From Roseburia sp. (GTDB lineage: Bacteria; Bacillota_A; Clostridia; Lachnospirales; Lachnospiraceae), in the NCBI GenBank assembly GCA_017547315.1, contig JAFYQA010000027.1, positions 1 through 19,521 on the forward strand: 19,521 nucleotides of DNA. The letters are read 5' to 3'. Below, piece after piece: positions 6,972-13,662 of the stretch. The notes under the pieces are model-generated. The model did no database searches. It saw only the letters and a list, made by a program, of their open reading frames with translations, and was not told where the DNA came from. Every line of letters begins with the position of its first letter. Within the stretch, counting starts at the first letter, position 1. The translations under genes and the position numbers were made by a program.

Positions 6972-7085
6972 TTATTTTTTGAAAAAAGCAATGATATTAT
7001 CACCAAAACGTATTGTGCTAAGAAATAAGAAAATACTAGCTGCGAAAGATAATAAGTTTAAGAATAAGTAACCTGTAAGATTCAT
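6972..7085 (-). CDS. Small membrane peptide, 37 residues, function unknown
   Basis: A minus-strand ATG at 7083-7085 is preceded by GGAGGTG with seven bases between, one of the best ribosome sites in the window. The peptide starts MNLTGYLFLNLLSFAASIF, continues with LFLSTIRFGDNIIAFF and ends in two lysines at a TAA (6972-6974). Residues 5-25 form one hydrophobic helix and the tail carries positive charge, so it should sit in the membrane. I do not recognise a family. It lies alone between the bioY terminator and the glycosylase gene, facing the other way. No clear promoter or terminator was found for it. Small size and lack of homology evidence keep confidence moderate, but a strong Shine-Dalgarno site with a membrane-like frame is unlikely by chance. 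Confidence 0.6.
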   Translation of the reverse strand: MNLTGYLFLNLLSFAASIFLFLSTIRFGDNIIAFFKK

Positions 7086-7177
7086 GTTTACACCTCCGGT
7101 GGGTAAGTCATTGGGAGTATCCATTGAGTAGTATATGCAGATGTGAAGAATTTGATATATTGTGGGAGAAGAAGATT

Positions 7178-7654
7178 ATGGTAGAGCATCCAATTAGACC
7201 GGTTTATAATGAAAATTCACGAATTTTAATATTAGGAAGTTTTCCGTCGGTGAAGTCACGAGAGGCGAATTTTTTCTACGGACACCCACAGAACCGTTTT
7301 TGGAAGGTCTTGGCAGCGGTATTTGGTGCAGCGGTGCCGGGGACTGTGGATGAGAAAAGAGCATTTTTGTTGGAGCATGGTATAGCGGTATGGGATGTGA
7401 TTAAGTCTTGTGACATTGTGGGCTCTTCAGACAGCAGTATTAAAAATGTTGTGCCGAATGATTTGCGGGAGATTTTAAATACTGCCGATATCCGCCAGAT
7501 TTTTGTAAACGGAAAAACGGCAGAGCAATATTATAAAAAATATATTGAAAAAGAAATTGGACGAAAAGCAATCTGTCTGCCGTCTACAAGTCCAGCAAAT
7601 GCAGCATGGAATGTAGAGAGGTTAGTGACAGAGTGGAGACAGATATGTAAATGA
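7178..7654 (+). CDS. DNA-deoxyinosine (hypoxanthine) glycosylase / uracil-DNA glycosylase superfamily protein
   Basis: The 158-residue protein belongs to the uracil-DNA glycosylase superfamily and best fits the family 6 hypoxanthine-DNA glycosylases, which remove deaminated adenine as the first step of base-excision repair. Motif 1 is at residues 20-28 (GSFPSVKSR), followed by FFYGHPQNRFW (32-42), which is highly characteristic of this group. Motif 2 is LPSTSPANA at 134-142, the position of the DNA-intercalating loop. Length is normal for the family. I choose the ATG at 7178, with GGGAG nine bases upstream; a TTG at 7124 is in frame and would add 18 residues that do not resemble the family. 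The gene is followed by a structured spacer and a lipoprotein gene with no functional link. Confidence 0.88.
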   Translation: MVEHPIRPVYNENSRILILGSFPSVKSREANFFYGHPQNRFWKVLAAVFGAAVPGTVDEKRAFLLEHGIAVWDVIKSCDIVGSSDSSIKNVVPNDLREILNTADIRQIFVNGKTAEQYYKKYIEKEIGRKAICLPSTSPANAAWNVERLVTEWRQICK

Positions 7655-7716
7655 ACTGTGAAAGCAGATGTGAGTTGTCGCTAATACGATGTTTTTATGA
7701 TGCAAGAACGTGTGAT

Positions 7717-7798
7717 GCACAGCTACGCGCGCGGAACAAAAGCTGTGCTGGAAAGAAAATGAGGTCGCGAGAGTGTGCGAAGCACACTTTTGTTCTGC
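7717..7798 (+). other. Spacer with mutually exclusive RNA hairpins (attenuator-like)
   Basis: Three pairings can form in the plus-strand RNA. First, GCACAGCT (7717-7724) pairs with AGCTGTGC (7741-7748). Second, GTGTGC (7773-7778) pairs with GCACAC (7782-7787) over a GAA loop, extends outward with G-U pairs and is followed by TTTT. Third, 7731-7748 pairs with 7782-7798 over about 17 bp with one bulged C. The third excludes the other two, because it uses the right arm of the first and the right arm of the second. This is the logic of an attenuator, but it could also be a palindromic intergenic repeat. The region is richer in CG dinucleotides than its surroundings. Confidence 0.5.
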
Positions 7799-7847
7799 TA
7801 CGAGAGATATATAGTGGGGATATAAAAAATAAAGGTAGGTATAGATA

Positions 7848-9014
7848 ATGAAAAAGATGAGTTTAATCATGTGTGCAGTATTGGTATGCACATTAATGGC
7901 AGGCTGTGGCGGTAAAAATCCGCAGGTGGAAAGCGGCAGTATGCAGGATACACAGGTTTCGGTAGAGACTCAGGAAACAGAACAGAGCAGTAAAACAGAA
8001 TCAGATGCGTTACTTGACCAGTTTCTTGTGGGAGAAATTAGTGCTGATGGCAATGATTTATATTATGAAGAAACGTTTTATATTTCCGACCTTTCGATAG
8101 ACGTAGAAGATTGGCAGTCGTATAGTATAGGCGAAAGACTGGATTTAGACAATGATGCGGATAACGAACAGGTATTAAACGGACCTTATGGTGGTATCTA
8201 TTTGGATGCTTCGGATGGTAAGGTGAAGGTACTTGCCTGTGGTGAAGGAACTGCAAGAAATCTTTCGTATAAATATTTCGAGGGCGAAGTGTGGATTGTT
8301 TATAGTGATGTCATGCATGTCGGCAGAACCTATTATTTCTTAGAAAAATATTATGGAGCCGATGATTTGGCGGAAACGATATCTTTGGAACGGTATGAGG
8401 AAGAGGATTGTGTGACTTATTATTTGAACGGACAGGAAGTGACTTCTTCCATATATGAGCATGAGTATGAAAAGTTTTTTGGAACCTATGAAGTGTATGA
8501 TCCGGTTATGGACACGGAGATTGTAGATGAGGGCAGTTCTGCAGCGGAGTTATATGAAGCATTTTTAAACAATGAAATCAGCGTAGCGAATCCCTATGTA
8601 GACGGAGATACTTTATCTGTAATGACTGATGAAGATTATGATGGCGAATTTGATGGTGCAGAAAAAAGATATGCTTTTGTAGATATGAACAGAGATGAGC
8701 AGGAAGAACTTATTTTTAAAATAACTGCATCTCCAAGTGAATTGATGATGATATTAGGCGTGGTTGAGGGAGAACTTATTTGCTTTGATGTAATGGAAAC
8801 CCATACTAAGACGATTGAATTCAGTGTGTATGATTTTGGTTTGGCATGGAAAGATGAGAGTTATGACCATTTTGTAAGAGGCATCTATCATTACGGAGAG
8901 GACGGACAGCCATCGTTAATTCGTACATTTACTGAAGGTGATGAAGCTAGTATGGAGACGTTTGCGGGAGATGAGCCGGAGTGGATGGATTGGAGTTCAT
9001 TTAGTGGTTTATAA
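7848..9014 (+). CDS. Putative lipoprotein with duplicated acidic domain, function unknown
   Basis: The 388-residue product has a lipoprotein signal: a basic MKKM start, a hydrophobic stretch and the lipobox LMAGC with the acylated Cys at residue 20. A Ser/Thr/Glu/Gln-rich linker of ~30 residues follows. Two similar halves then appear. One starts DALLDQFLVGEIS at residue 53 and has DLDNDADNE at 99-107; the other starts AAELYEAFLNNEIS at 232 and has DMNRDEQEE at 279-287. Both Asp-rich loops sit before a hydrophobic strand and resemble calcium-binding loops such as those of FG-GAP or EF-hand-like repeats, though neither is exact. The protein is strongly acidic and should be displayed on the outer face of the membrane. 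The ATG overlaps a TAA as TAATG; the upstream GGTAGG is a modest ribosome site. I do not recognise a named family. Confidence 0.82.
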   Translation: MKKMSLIMCAVLVCTLMAGCGGKNPQVESGSMQDTQVSVETQETEQSSKTESDALLDQFLVGEISADGNDLYYEETFYISDLSIDVEDWQSYSIGERLDLDNDADNEQVLNGPYGGIYLDASDGKVKVLACGEGTARNLSYKYFEGEVWIVYSDVMHVGRTYYFLEKYYGADDLAETISLERYEEEDCVTYYLNGQEVTSSIYEHEYEKFFGTYEVYDPVMDTEIVDEGSSAAELYEAFLNNEISVANPYVDGDTLSVMTDEDYDGEFDGAEKRYAFVDMNRDEQEELIFKITASPSELMMILGVVEGELICFDVMETHTKTIEFSVYDFGLAWKDESYDHFVRGIYHYGEDGQPSLIRTFTEGDEASMETFAGDEPEWMDWSSFSGL

Positions 9015-9019
9015 GATTA

Positions 9020-9054
9020 AAAATCCTTGTGTGATTTTGTCACAGAAGGATTTT
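9020..9054 (+). terminator. Intrinsic terminator after the lipoprotein gene
   Basis: AAAATCCTT pairs with AAGGATTTT, with an inner TGTGA/TCACA stem, followed by T-rich sequence. The A-rich left arm makes it partly bidirectional. Confidence 0.82.
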
Positions 9055-9139
9055 ATATTATGTAGTATGATACGAACATAGAAATGACAGCACAATTTTG
9101 TTTGAAAAATAAAAGAGAGAAATGAATATGGAGGTTATG

Positions 9140-9343
9140 ATGGAAACAAAGAAAGTTAGAAAAAAAGCAAGTATCTCACAGAATGATTGTGTAGCATGTG
9201 GTTGTTGTATAAAGATATGTCCATTGGGAGCAATCAGCATTTATAAAGGCACTTATGCAGAAGTGGATGAAACGAAGTGTGTCGGTTGTGGGAAGTGTGT
9301 GAAAGAATGTCCTGCAAGTATTATTAACTTAGTGCAAGCTTAA
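9140..9343 (+). CDS. Ferredoxin with two [4Fe-4S] clusters
   Basis: The 67-residue protein carries two CxxCxxCxxxCP motifs, C17-C20-C23-C27 and C47-C50-C53-C57, each followed by Pro, which bind two [4Fe-4S] clusters. This is the small clostridial-type ferredoxin fold that carries low-potential electrons in the cytoplasm. An extra Cys at 22 lies within the first motif (CGCC). The basic N-terminal extension of ~12 residues is longer than in classic clostridial ferredoxins. Several ATG codons are in frame (9122, 9128, 9137, 9140). I choose 9140 because GGAGG (9130-9134) lies five bases upstream. The next gene, 58 bases downstream, encodes a membrane Fe-S protein, so this ferredoxin may pass electrons to or from it. 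Confidence 0.92.
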   Translation: METKKVRKKASISQNDCVACGCCIKICPLGAISIYKGTYAEVDETKCVGCGKCVKECPASIINLVQA

Positions 9344-9401
9344 GATATTAGAGCTAGATAGTTATAGTTAGATGATAAGAAAAACGAAAGAGAGAAATAT
9401 T

Positions 9402-10004
9402 ATGAAACAGAAAAAACAATGGTACGATTATCTTTGGATTTGGACAACAATTTATTTAGTGATGGGATTTTTTAATATATTATTTGCGTGGCTTGGATTG
9501 GCATGTTTTTTCATCCCGTTAATAATTTCGGTAGTAAAAGGCACAAAAGGATACTGCAATAATTATTGTGGAAGAGGACAGTTGTTTGCATTGCTCGGTG
9601 GCAGATTTGGACTTTCCAGAAAAAAGGATATGCCAAAGTGGATGAAGTCAAAGTGGTTCCGTTATGGATTCTTAATTTTCTTCTTCATCATGTTTTTCCA
9701 GATGCTTTGGAATACATATCTGGTATTTGCTGGTGCACAGGACTTAAGACAAGTTGTGACATTACTTTGGACATTTAAGGTGCCTTGGCATTGGGCTTAT
9801 CATGGCACATTGTTTAGTGATGGCGTGGCACAGTTCGCGTTTGGTTTTTATAGCGTGATGCTGACATCTACCATCTTAGGATTTGTGACAATGATTTTAT
9901 TTAAACCAAGAAGCTGGTGTGTGTATTGTCCGATGGGAACGATGACACAGCTGATTTGTAAAGCAAAAGCCGGAGCTTGTAGCACAGGTTCTTGCAATAG
10001 ATAA
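9402..10004 (+). CDS. NapH/NosR-like membrane protein with 4Fe-4S cysteine motifs
   Basis: The ~200-residue protein has about four hydrophobic segments, near residues 11-45 (one or two helices), 84-108 and 138-166. The cytoplasmic loop after the first carries C52-x3-C56-G-R-G, and the end of the protein carries C173-x2-C176-P followed by C186, then C193 and C198. This pattern resembles membrane 4Fe-4S proteins of the NapH/NosR/YccM type, where the cysteines hold clusters that relay electrons between quinone or ferredoxin and a partner enzyme. The first motif lacks the Pro usual in CxxxCP. The start at 9402 has AAAGAGAG seven bases upstream; an ATG at 9372 is in frame without a ribosome site. 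It forms a likely operon with the ferredoxin gene and ends at a terminator. The partner reductase is not in this window. Confidence 0.82.
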   Translation: MKQKKQWYDYLWIWTTIYLVMGFFNILFAWLGLACFFIPLIISVVKGTKGYCNNYCGRGQLFALLGGRFGLSRKKDMPKWMKSKWFRYGFLIFFFIMFFQMLWNTYLVFAGAQDLRQVVTLLWTFKVPWHWAYHGTLFSDGVAQFAFGFYSVMLTSTILGFVTMILFKPRSWCVYCPMGTMTQLICKAKAGACSTGSCNR

Positions 10005-10033
10005 GCATAATTAAAAAGATAAAGGTAAGTAGT

Positions 10034-10083
10034 AAACCCTCAACCATCGAATGAACTGAAACAGGAACGTGGTTGAGGGTTTT
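10034..10083. terminator. Intrinsic terminator after the Fe-S gene pair
   Basis: AAACCCTCAACCA (10034-10046) pairs perfectly with TGGTTGAGGGTTT (10070-10082) around a 23-base loop, followed by T. The A-rich left flank could let it also serve the convergent deacetylase gene. Confidence 0.85.
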
Positions 10084-10163
10084 GTGATTGAGGGGGTCTA
10101 TATTGCTGTATAAAAATGAAAGGCGTTTCGTTATTTGATTGGAATCGGATGCCTAACTTTAAT

Positions 10164-11594
10164 CTAACGCTTATTATATACGTTTCCGGCACAGACTTCT
10201 TCGTCACCACAAGAAAGAAGCTCAGATACGGTAACAAGCTGGTAACCTTGTTCGATTAAATCAGGAATAACTCGTTCCATTGCGTCTACGGTTGTGCTGT
10301 GTAAATCGTGACAAAGAATGATGGCACCATCTTTTACGTCTTTCATGATTGCGTTGTAAACCATATCTGCATTTTTGTTTTTCCAGTCTAAAGTATCTAC
10401 GGACCAATTCACCATGACAATTCCAAGGTTAGCACAAACCTCTTTTACATCACTGTTAAAAGCTCCGTATGGAGGGCGGATAACGGTAGAGTCTACGCCT
10501 GTTACTTCGTAGATTTTGGCACGGGTAGTCATAATCTGGTCAGTTAATTCCGATGGTGTTAATTTGGTAAGCTGACGGTGGCTCCAACTGTGTCCTGCAA
10601 CTTCGTGACCTTCCTCAGCCATACGCTTCACAGCGTCTGCACGATTGTCAATCAAATTTCCAACGACGAAGAAGGTACCTTTTCCGCCATATGTTGCAAA
10701 AATATCCAATAAACGTGTAGTGTGTTTGCTTGGACCATCATCAAAGGTAAGTGCAACCATTGGTTTATCCGGATCGATGGTGGTAACGGGCAGGTTATTT
10801 TGGGCATTTTCTGTCAGTTCTGTTTCTGTTAATTCTTCAGTTTCAGATACTTCAGATTCATTTTCGACCGGTAAGAGAAGAATGTTTTTTAACTCATCAT
10901 AAGAATAGCTGAGCGTTACGGTTCCTGCTGACATTGGCAGGTAGTCGCCACGTTCTAGGATGATTTCTAGACCATCAGATGTTAATGCCCAAAGGTCTAA
11001 TAGATGTTTATCTACGATTTCAGCCTCAAGCGAAGCATCGTTTATTACCATATTTTGCAAAGCTGTGCGTCCATCAGAAGTAAGAATGCCGTCTAAAGAA
11101 AGTAATTTTCCTGTAGATAAATCTGCGTGGAAAGTAGCGATAATGTCGATTGGATGTGCCAAATATGGTTTGTCATATAAACCGGAGAATTTGACGCTGA
11201 CAATATTTCCGGTTAGGTAACTGTCGTAATCGACTGTCAACTCAGCAGAATCTTCCATGTCAATGGCATCAGCAGATTCGTATTCGAAGTAAGAAACGGT
11301 ATCGGTAATCCAGCTTTCAATTGCTTGATTTAAGTCATCAAGTTCTGTTTCCGGATAGGCGATACGAACACCCAAATCCTCTTCTAACTGAATAAACGCA
11401 GTACTTTCACCATATTCGCGAATAGGTGTTTCTAAAATATCCGGATTAGCAAGGTATTCCTCTAATAAGTTATCGGAAGAAGTATCTGATTGCTCTGTTT
11501 CTGTATATATATTTGGTAGAGAGTCATTTGGTGTTTTTGTGCAGCCGGATAGACATAAACAAAGCACGAGAACAAAAGAAAATAATTTTTTCAT
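10164..11594 (-). CDS. Polysaccharide deacetylase lipoprotein, PdaC-like (DUF3298-like + NodB domain)
   Basis: The 476-residue product is a lipoprotein (lipobox LSGC, acylated Cys18) with a Ser/Thr/Glu-rich linker. Residues ~65-250 form a domain resembling DUF4163/DUF3298, ending in YLPMSAGTVTLSYSYDELK. A second Glu/Thr-rich linker follows. Residues ~275-465 are a NodB (CE4) catalytic domain: TFDDGP with D285-D286, HSWSH with H335 and H339 as metal ligands, RPPYG, then LDW and ILCHD. CE4 enzymes remove acetyl groups from wall sugars; B. subtilis PdaC has the same domain order and acts on peptidoglycan, which raises lysozyme resistance. DUF3298 also occurs in the lysozyme-binding anti-sigma factor RsiV. 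AGGAGG lies six bases before the ATG. The regulator gene ends 16 bases upstream, so the two form an operon. Confidence 0.92.
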   Translation of the reverse strand: MKKLFSFVLVLCLCLSGCTKTPNDSLPNIYTETEQSDTSSDNLLEEYLANPDILETPIREYGESTAFIQLEEDLGVRIAYPETELDDLNQAIESWITDTVSYFEYESADAIDMEDSAELTVDYDSYLTGNIVSVKFSGLYDKPYLAHPIDIIATFHADLSTGKLLSLDGILTSDGRTALQNMVINDASLEAEIVDKHLLDLWALTSDGLEIILERGDYLPMSAGTVTLSYSYDELKNILLLPVENESEVSETEELTETELTENAQNNLPVTTIDPDKPMVALTFDDGPSKHTTRLLDIFATYGGKGTFFVVGNLIDNRADAVKRMAEEGHEVAGHSWSHRQLTKLTPSELTDQIMTTRAKIYEVTGVDSTVIRPPYGAFNSDVKEVCANLGIVMVNWSVDTLDWKNKNADMVYNAIMKDVKDGAIILCHDLHSTTVDAMERVIPDLIEQGYQLVTVSELLSCGDEEVCAGNVYNKR

Positions 11595-11610
11595 AGAAAT
11601 CCTCCTGTTA

Positions 11611-12261
11611 TTAAGTATTTGCTAATTTTTCGAAATCTATGATTTCTATAGTGCCTCTGCTAAGAGAGACAATTCCTTCTGACTGGAGGTATTTTAATAA
11701 CCGTGTGATGACTTCCCTAGCCGTGCCCATATGGTTTGCAATTTTATCATGAGTGATATGAAGTATCAAACTGTCTGCAAGGTTACTTTCTTCTATAAGA
11801 AATGCAGCCAGGCGGGAGTCCATGCTTTTCCATAAAACCTGTTCTATCAACCACATCACGTCGGTGAACTTTGTCGCCATAAGCTGATTGGTATAGTTGG
11901 CGAGTGGAGCAGACTGTTCCATCAATTTTTTATAGAGGTCAGCCGGGATAATCCATGCTTCGGTGTCTGTTTCAGGCATGACGGAGATATTAAACTGGAT
12001 ACTGTTCATCATACAGGATGCCGAAAAAAGGCACATATCGCGGTCAAAAAGACGGTAAATCGTAATCTCACGACCTTCCTCAGAGGTAATAAAGACACGG
12101 AGCTGCCCACTTCTAATTAAGACGAGACCAAGGCAATCGTTAGAGCCGTTATGCAGCAGTGTGTCTTTTTCAAAGGTGTGCAGGCGGGCATGTCTGGTAA
12201 GTAATGCCTGCTCTTCGGATGTTAAATTTTCGTAGATTGGGAAGTAATTTGCAAAATCCAT
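11611..12261 (-). CDS. Crp/Fnr family transcriptional regulator
   Basis: The 216-residue protein has the Crp/Fnr layout. Residues ~1-115 form a cyclic-nucleotide-binding-like beta barrel (LVLIRSGQLRVFITSEEGRE, then ITIYRLFDRDMC). A dimer helix follows near 125-150, and a winged helix-turn-helix lies at ~167-210, with DKIANHMGTAREVITRLLKY as the DNA-reading unit. C43 and a C-x5-C in DMCLFSASC are present, but the four-Cys arrangement of oxygen-sensing FNR is not. The cAMP-binding residues of E. coli Crp are not evident either, so the signal is unknown. The Shine-Dalgarno match is weak (GAG ~7 bases before the ATG). It precedes the deacetylase gene by 16 bases and probably controls it. A dyad overlapping its own predicted promoter suggests autoregulation. 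Confidence 0.92.
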   Translation of the reverse strand: MDFANYFPIYENLTSEEQALLTRHARLHTFEKDTLLHNGSNDCLGLVLIRSGQLRVFITSEEGREITIYRLFDRDMCLFSASCMMNSIQFNISVMPETDTEAWIIPADLYKKLMEQSAPLANYTNQLMATKFTDVMWLIEQVLWKSMDSRLAAFLIEESNLADSLILHITHDKIANHMGTAREVITRLLKYLQSEGIVSLSRGTIEIIDFEKLANT

Positions 12262-12337
12262 TTATATCTCAACTTTCGTAATTTATATTTCTTTTTTTCT
12301 TAGCCAAATAAACTAGCTTTTGGTGCTACCTAATTTA

Positions 12338-12366
12338 ATAATGACATGAAAAAATGAGCAAGTCAA
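12338..12366 (-). promoter_or_regulatory. Candidate promoter of the Crp/Fnr-deacetylase operon
   Basis: On the minus strand TTGACT (12361-12366) and CATTAT (12338-12343) are 17 bases apart, with TGT before the -10 giving an extended -10. Confidence 0.5.
12342..12365. promoter_or_regulatory. Dyad TGACATG-N10-CAAGTCA in the divergent promoter region
   Basis: TGACATG (12342-12348) and CAAGTCA (12359-12365) are inverted copies except at the third position from the inner end of each arm. The site spans the predicted -35 to -10 of the regulator operon. Its size and TGAC/GTCA ends are like Crp/Fnr-type operators, so the adjacent regulator is the first candidate to bind it. This is inference. Confidence 0.4.
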
Positions 12367-12461
12367 ATAAATATAATACTTAAGATTTTATGAAGGATAT
12401 TCTAAAAGAGATTTCATAGTGGTAAAATAAAAGTCACATAAAGATAAAGGAGCATGATGAT

Positions 12462-13601
12462 ATGAAAAAGTTGATTGGATTCATTTTATTATCGATTTGT
12501 GTGCTGGCTATGGCGGGCTGTAACAATAAAAGTATGGATTATATTATTGAAAATAAACCAAGCGTAACAGGAATCGTAGAAGAGGTACGGGATGATTATA
12601 TTATCATGTATTCCGACTCGGCAGAAGGATATCCGAATGGATCTAGATGGTCGATTTCTTTGGATGTAGAGAACAAAGACAGTTATACAGACCTTGTAGT
12701 GGGTGACGAAATCGTTGTGTATCACGATGGAAATGTGATGGAGACAGAGCCATTAAAAGTAGGCACGGTATATGCAATCACCTTGAAGACACCTGCGGAA
12801 CGTGTGGATAAGGAAGTACAGGAAAATGCGACAGAGATTTTTGGAGAAGAAGATTATGTCGAAAGCGTTCAGGATGAGATCGCAAGAGTAGAGGAGCAGT
12901 CTCGCGAACATTGTGATATAGATTCAAGTGATATGGGACAGCAGCAAATGAACTATCACAGTGCACAATGGTATAAGCTTTGGGACGATGAACTCAATTC
13001 GCTGTGGAGCAGATTAAGTGATGAATTGGATGCAGAGACGAAAGCAAAGGTGCTTGAGGAACAGCGTACATGGATTAAAAGAAAAGAAGGAAATGCGACC
13101 GCTGCCGGAGTGCAGGCTTTGGGTGGAAGTCTTCAGCCACTATTAGAGAGTGAGACAGCAGCAGAAATGACACGTGCAAGAGTATATGTTTTAGCAAGTT
13201 ACTTGGCAGAGGTTAGAAATGAAACCTTCACAATTTCACCGGAGATTCAGGAAAGTCTGGATGCGGCCGAGCCAAACTTGGATGACGTGTTTGCACAGTT
13301 TGAAGGTCAGTGGATTTTCGATGAAAATCGCGGTGCGTGTGTAGGAGTTGAGAGAACCGAAGAGTGCGCATATGGTGTTGAAGGAAGTAATTGGACCGTA
13401 TGGGTGACAGGTGGTGATCTTTTCTCAGATTTGGATGTATACGGATATACCGAACAAAACATTTTGTTTAAAGTTACCCATGCTGATTTTGATGCTTATT
13501 ATGATCTTTCGTTTGGGATGGAAGGGAATTTGATTCTTATATATAGAACTTCTTTATCAGCAGAGGCAGTAAATGATTATGACATTATTGTTTGTGAGTA
13601 A
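12462..13601 (+). CDS. Lipoprotein with LprI-like (DUF1311) lysozyme-inhibitor region
   Basis: The 379-residue product is a lipoprotein (MAGC lipobox, Cys20). Residues ~35-110 form a small beta-rich domain (TGIVEEVRDDYIIMYS, VGDEIVVYHDG) that resembles DUF3221-type OB-fold domains. Residues ~165-248 resemble LprI/DUF1311: WDDELNSLWSRLSDEL, then LEEQRTWIKRKEGNA, then a C-terminal helix with MTRARVYVLASYL. DUF1311 proteins include periplasmic or surface lysozyme inhibitors such as M. tuberculosis LprI. Residues ~270-379 form another beta-rich domain with GQWIFDENRGACVGV that I cannot name. AAAGGAG lies about eight bases before the ATG. The gene is divergent from the Crp/Fnr-deacetylase operon and shares its upstream region. 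A TATAAT at 12372-12377 lacks a good -35. Lipid anchoring is clear; the lysozyme link rests on family resemblance. Confidence 0.82.
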   Translation: MKKLIGFILLSICVLAMAGCNNKSMDYIIENKPSVTGIVEEVRDDYIIMYSDSAEGYPNGSRWSISLDVENKDSYTDLVVGDEIVVYHDGNVMETEPLKVGTVYAITLKTPAERVDKEVQENATEIFGEEDYVESVQDEIARVEEQSREHCDIDSSDMGQQQMNYHSAQWYKLWDDELNSLWSRLSDELDAETKAKVLEEQRTWIKRKEGNATAAGVQALGGSLQPLLESETAAEMTRARVYVLASYLAEVRNETFTISPEIQESLDAAEPNLDDVFAQFEGQWIFDENRGACVGVERTEECAYGVEGSNWTVWVTGGDLFSDLDVYGYTEQNILFKVTHADFDAYYDLSFGMEGNLILIYRTSLSAEAVNDYDIIVCE

Positions 13602-13619
13602 TGATGCTAAGAAAAAACA

Positions 13620-13649
13620 AAAAGCTGGCAGGATTTCCTGTCAGCTTTT
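13620..13649. terminator. Bidirectional terminator between the LprI-like gene and tyrS
   Basis: The left arm AAAAGCTGGCAGG pairs with CCTGTCAGCTTTT with one G-U pair on the plus strand; A-run and T-run flanks serve both convergent genes. Confidence 0.85.
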
Positions 13650-13662
13650 CTAATGTCAAAAA

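Noticed and set aside
7651..7848. 65-codon plus-strand frame between the glycosylase and lipoprotein genes
   Set aside because: It starts without a ribosome site of its own, has an odd Cys/Arg-rich composition, and lies on strong RNA hairpins. The structure explains the sequence better; it is mentioned only as part of the spacer finding.
12372..12377. TATAAT as -10 of the LprI-like lipoprotein gene
   Set aside because: The sequence 17 bases upstream is an A-run with no -35 likeness, so the promoter could not be supported.
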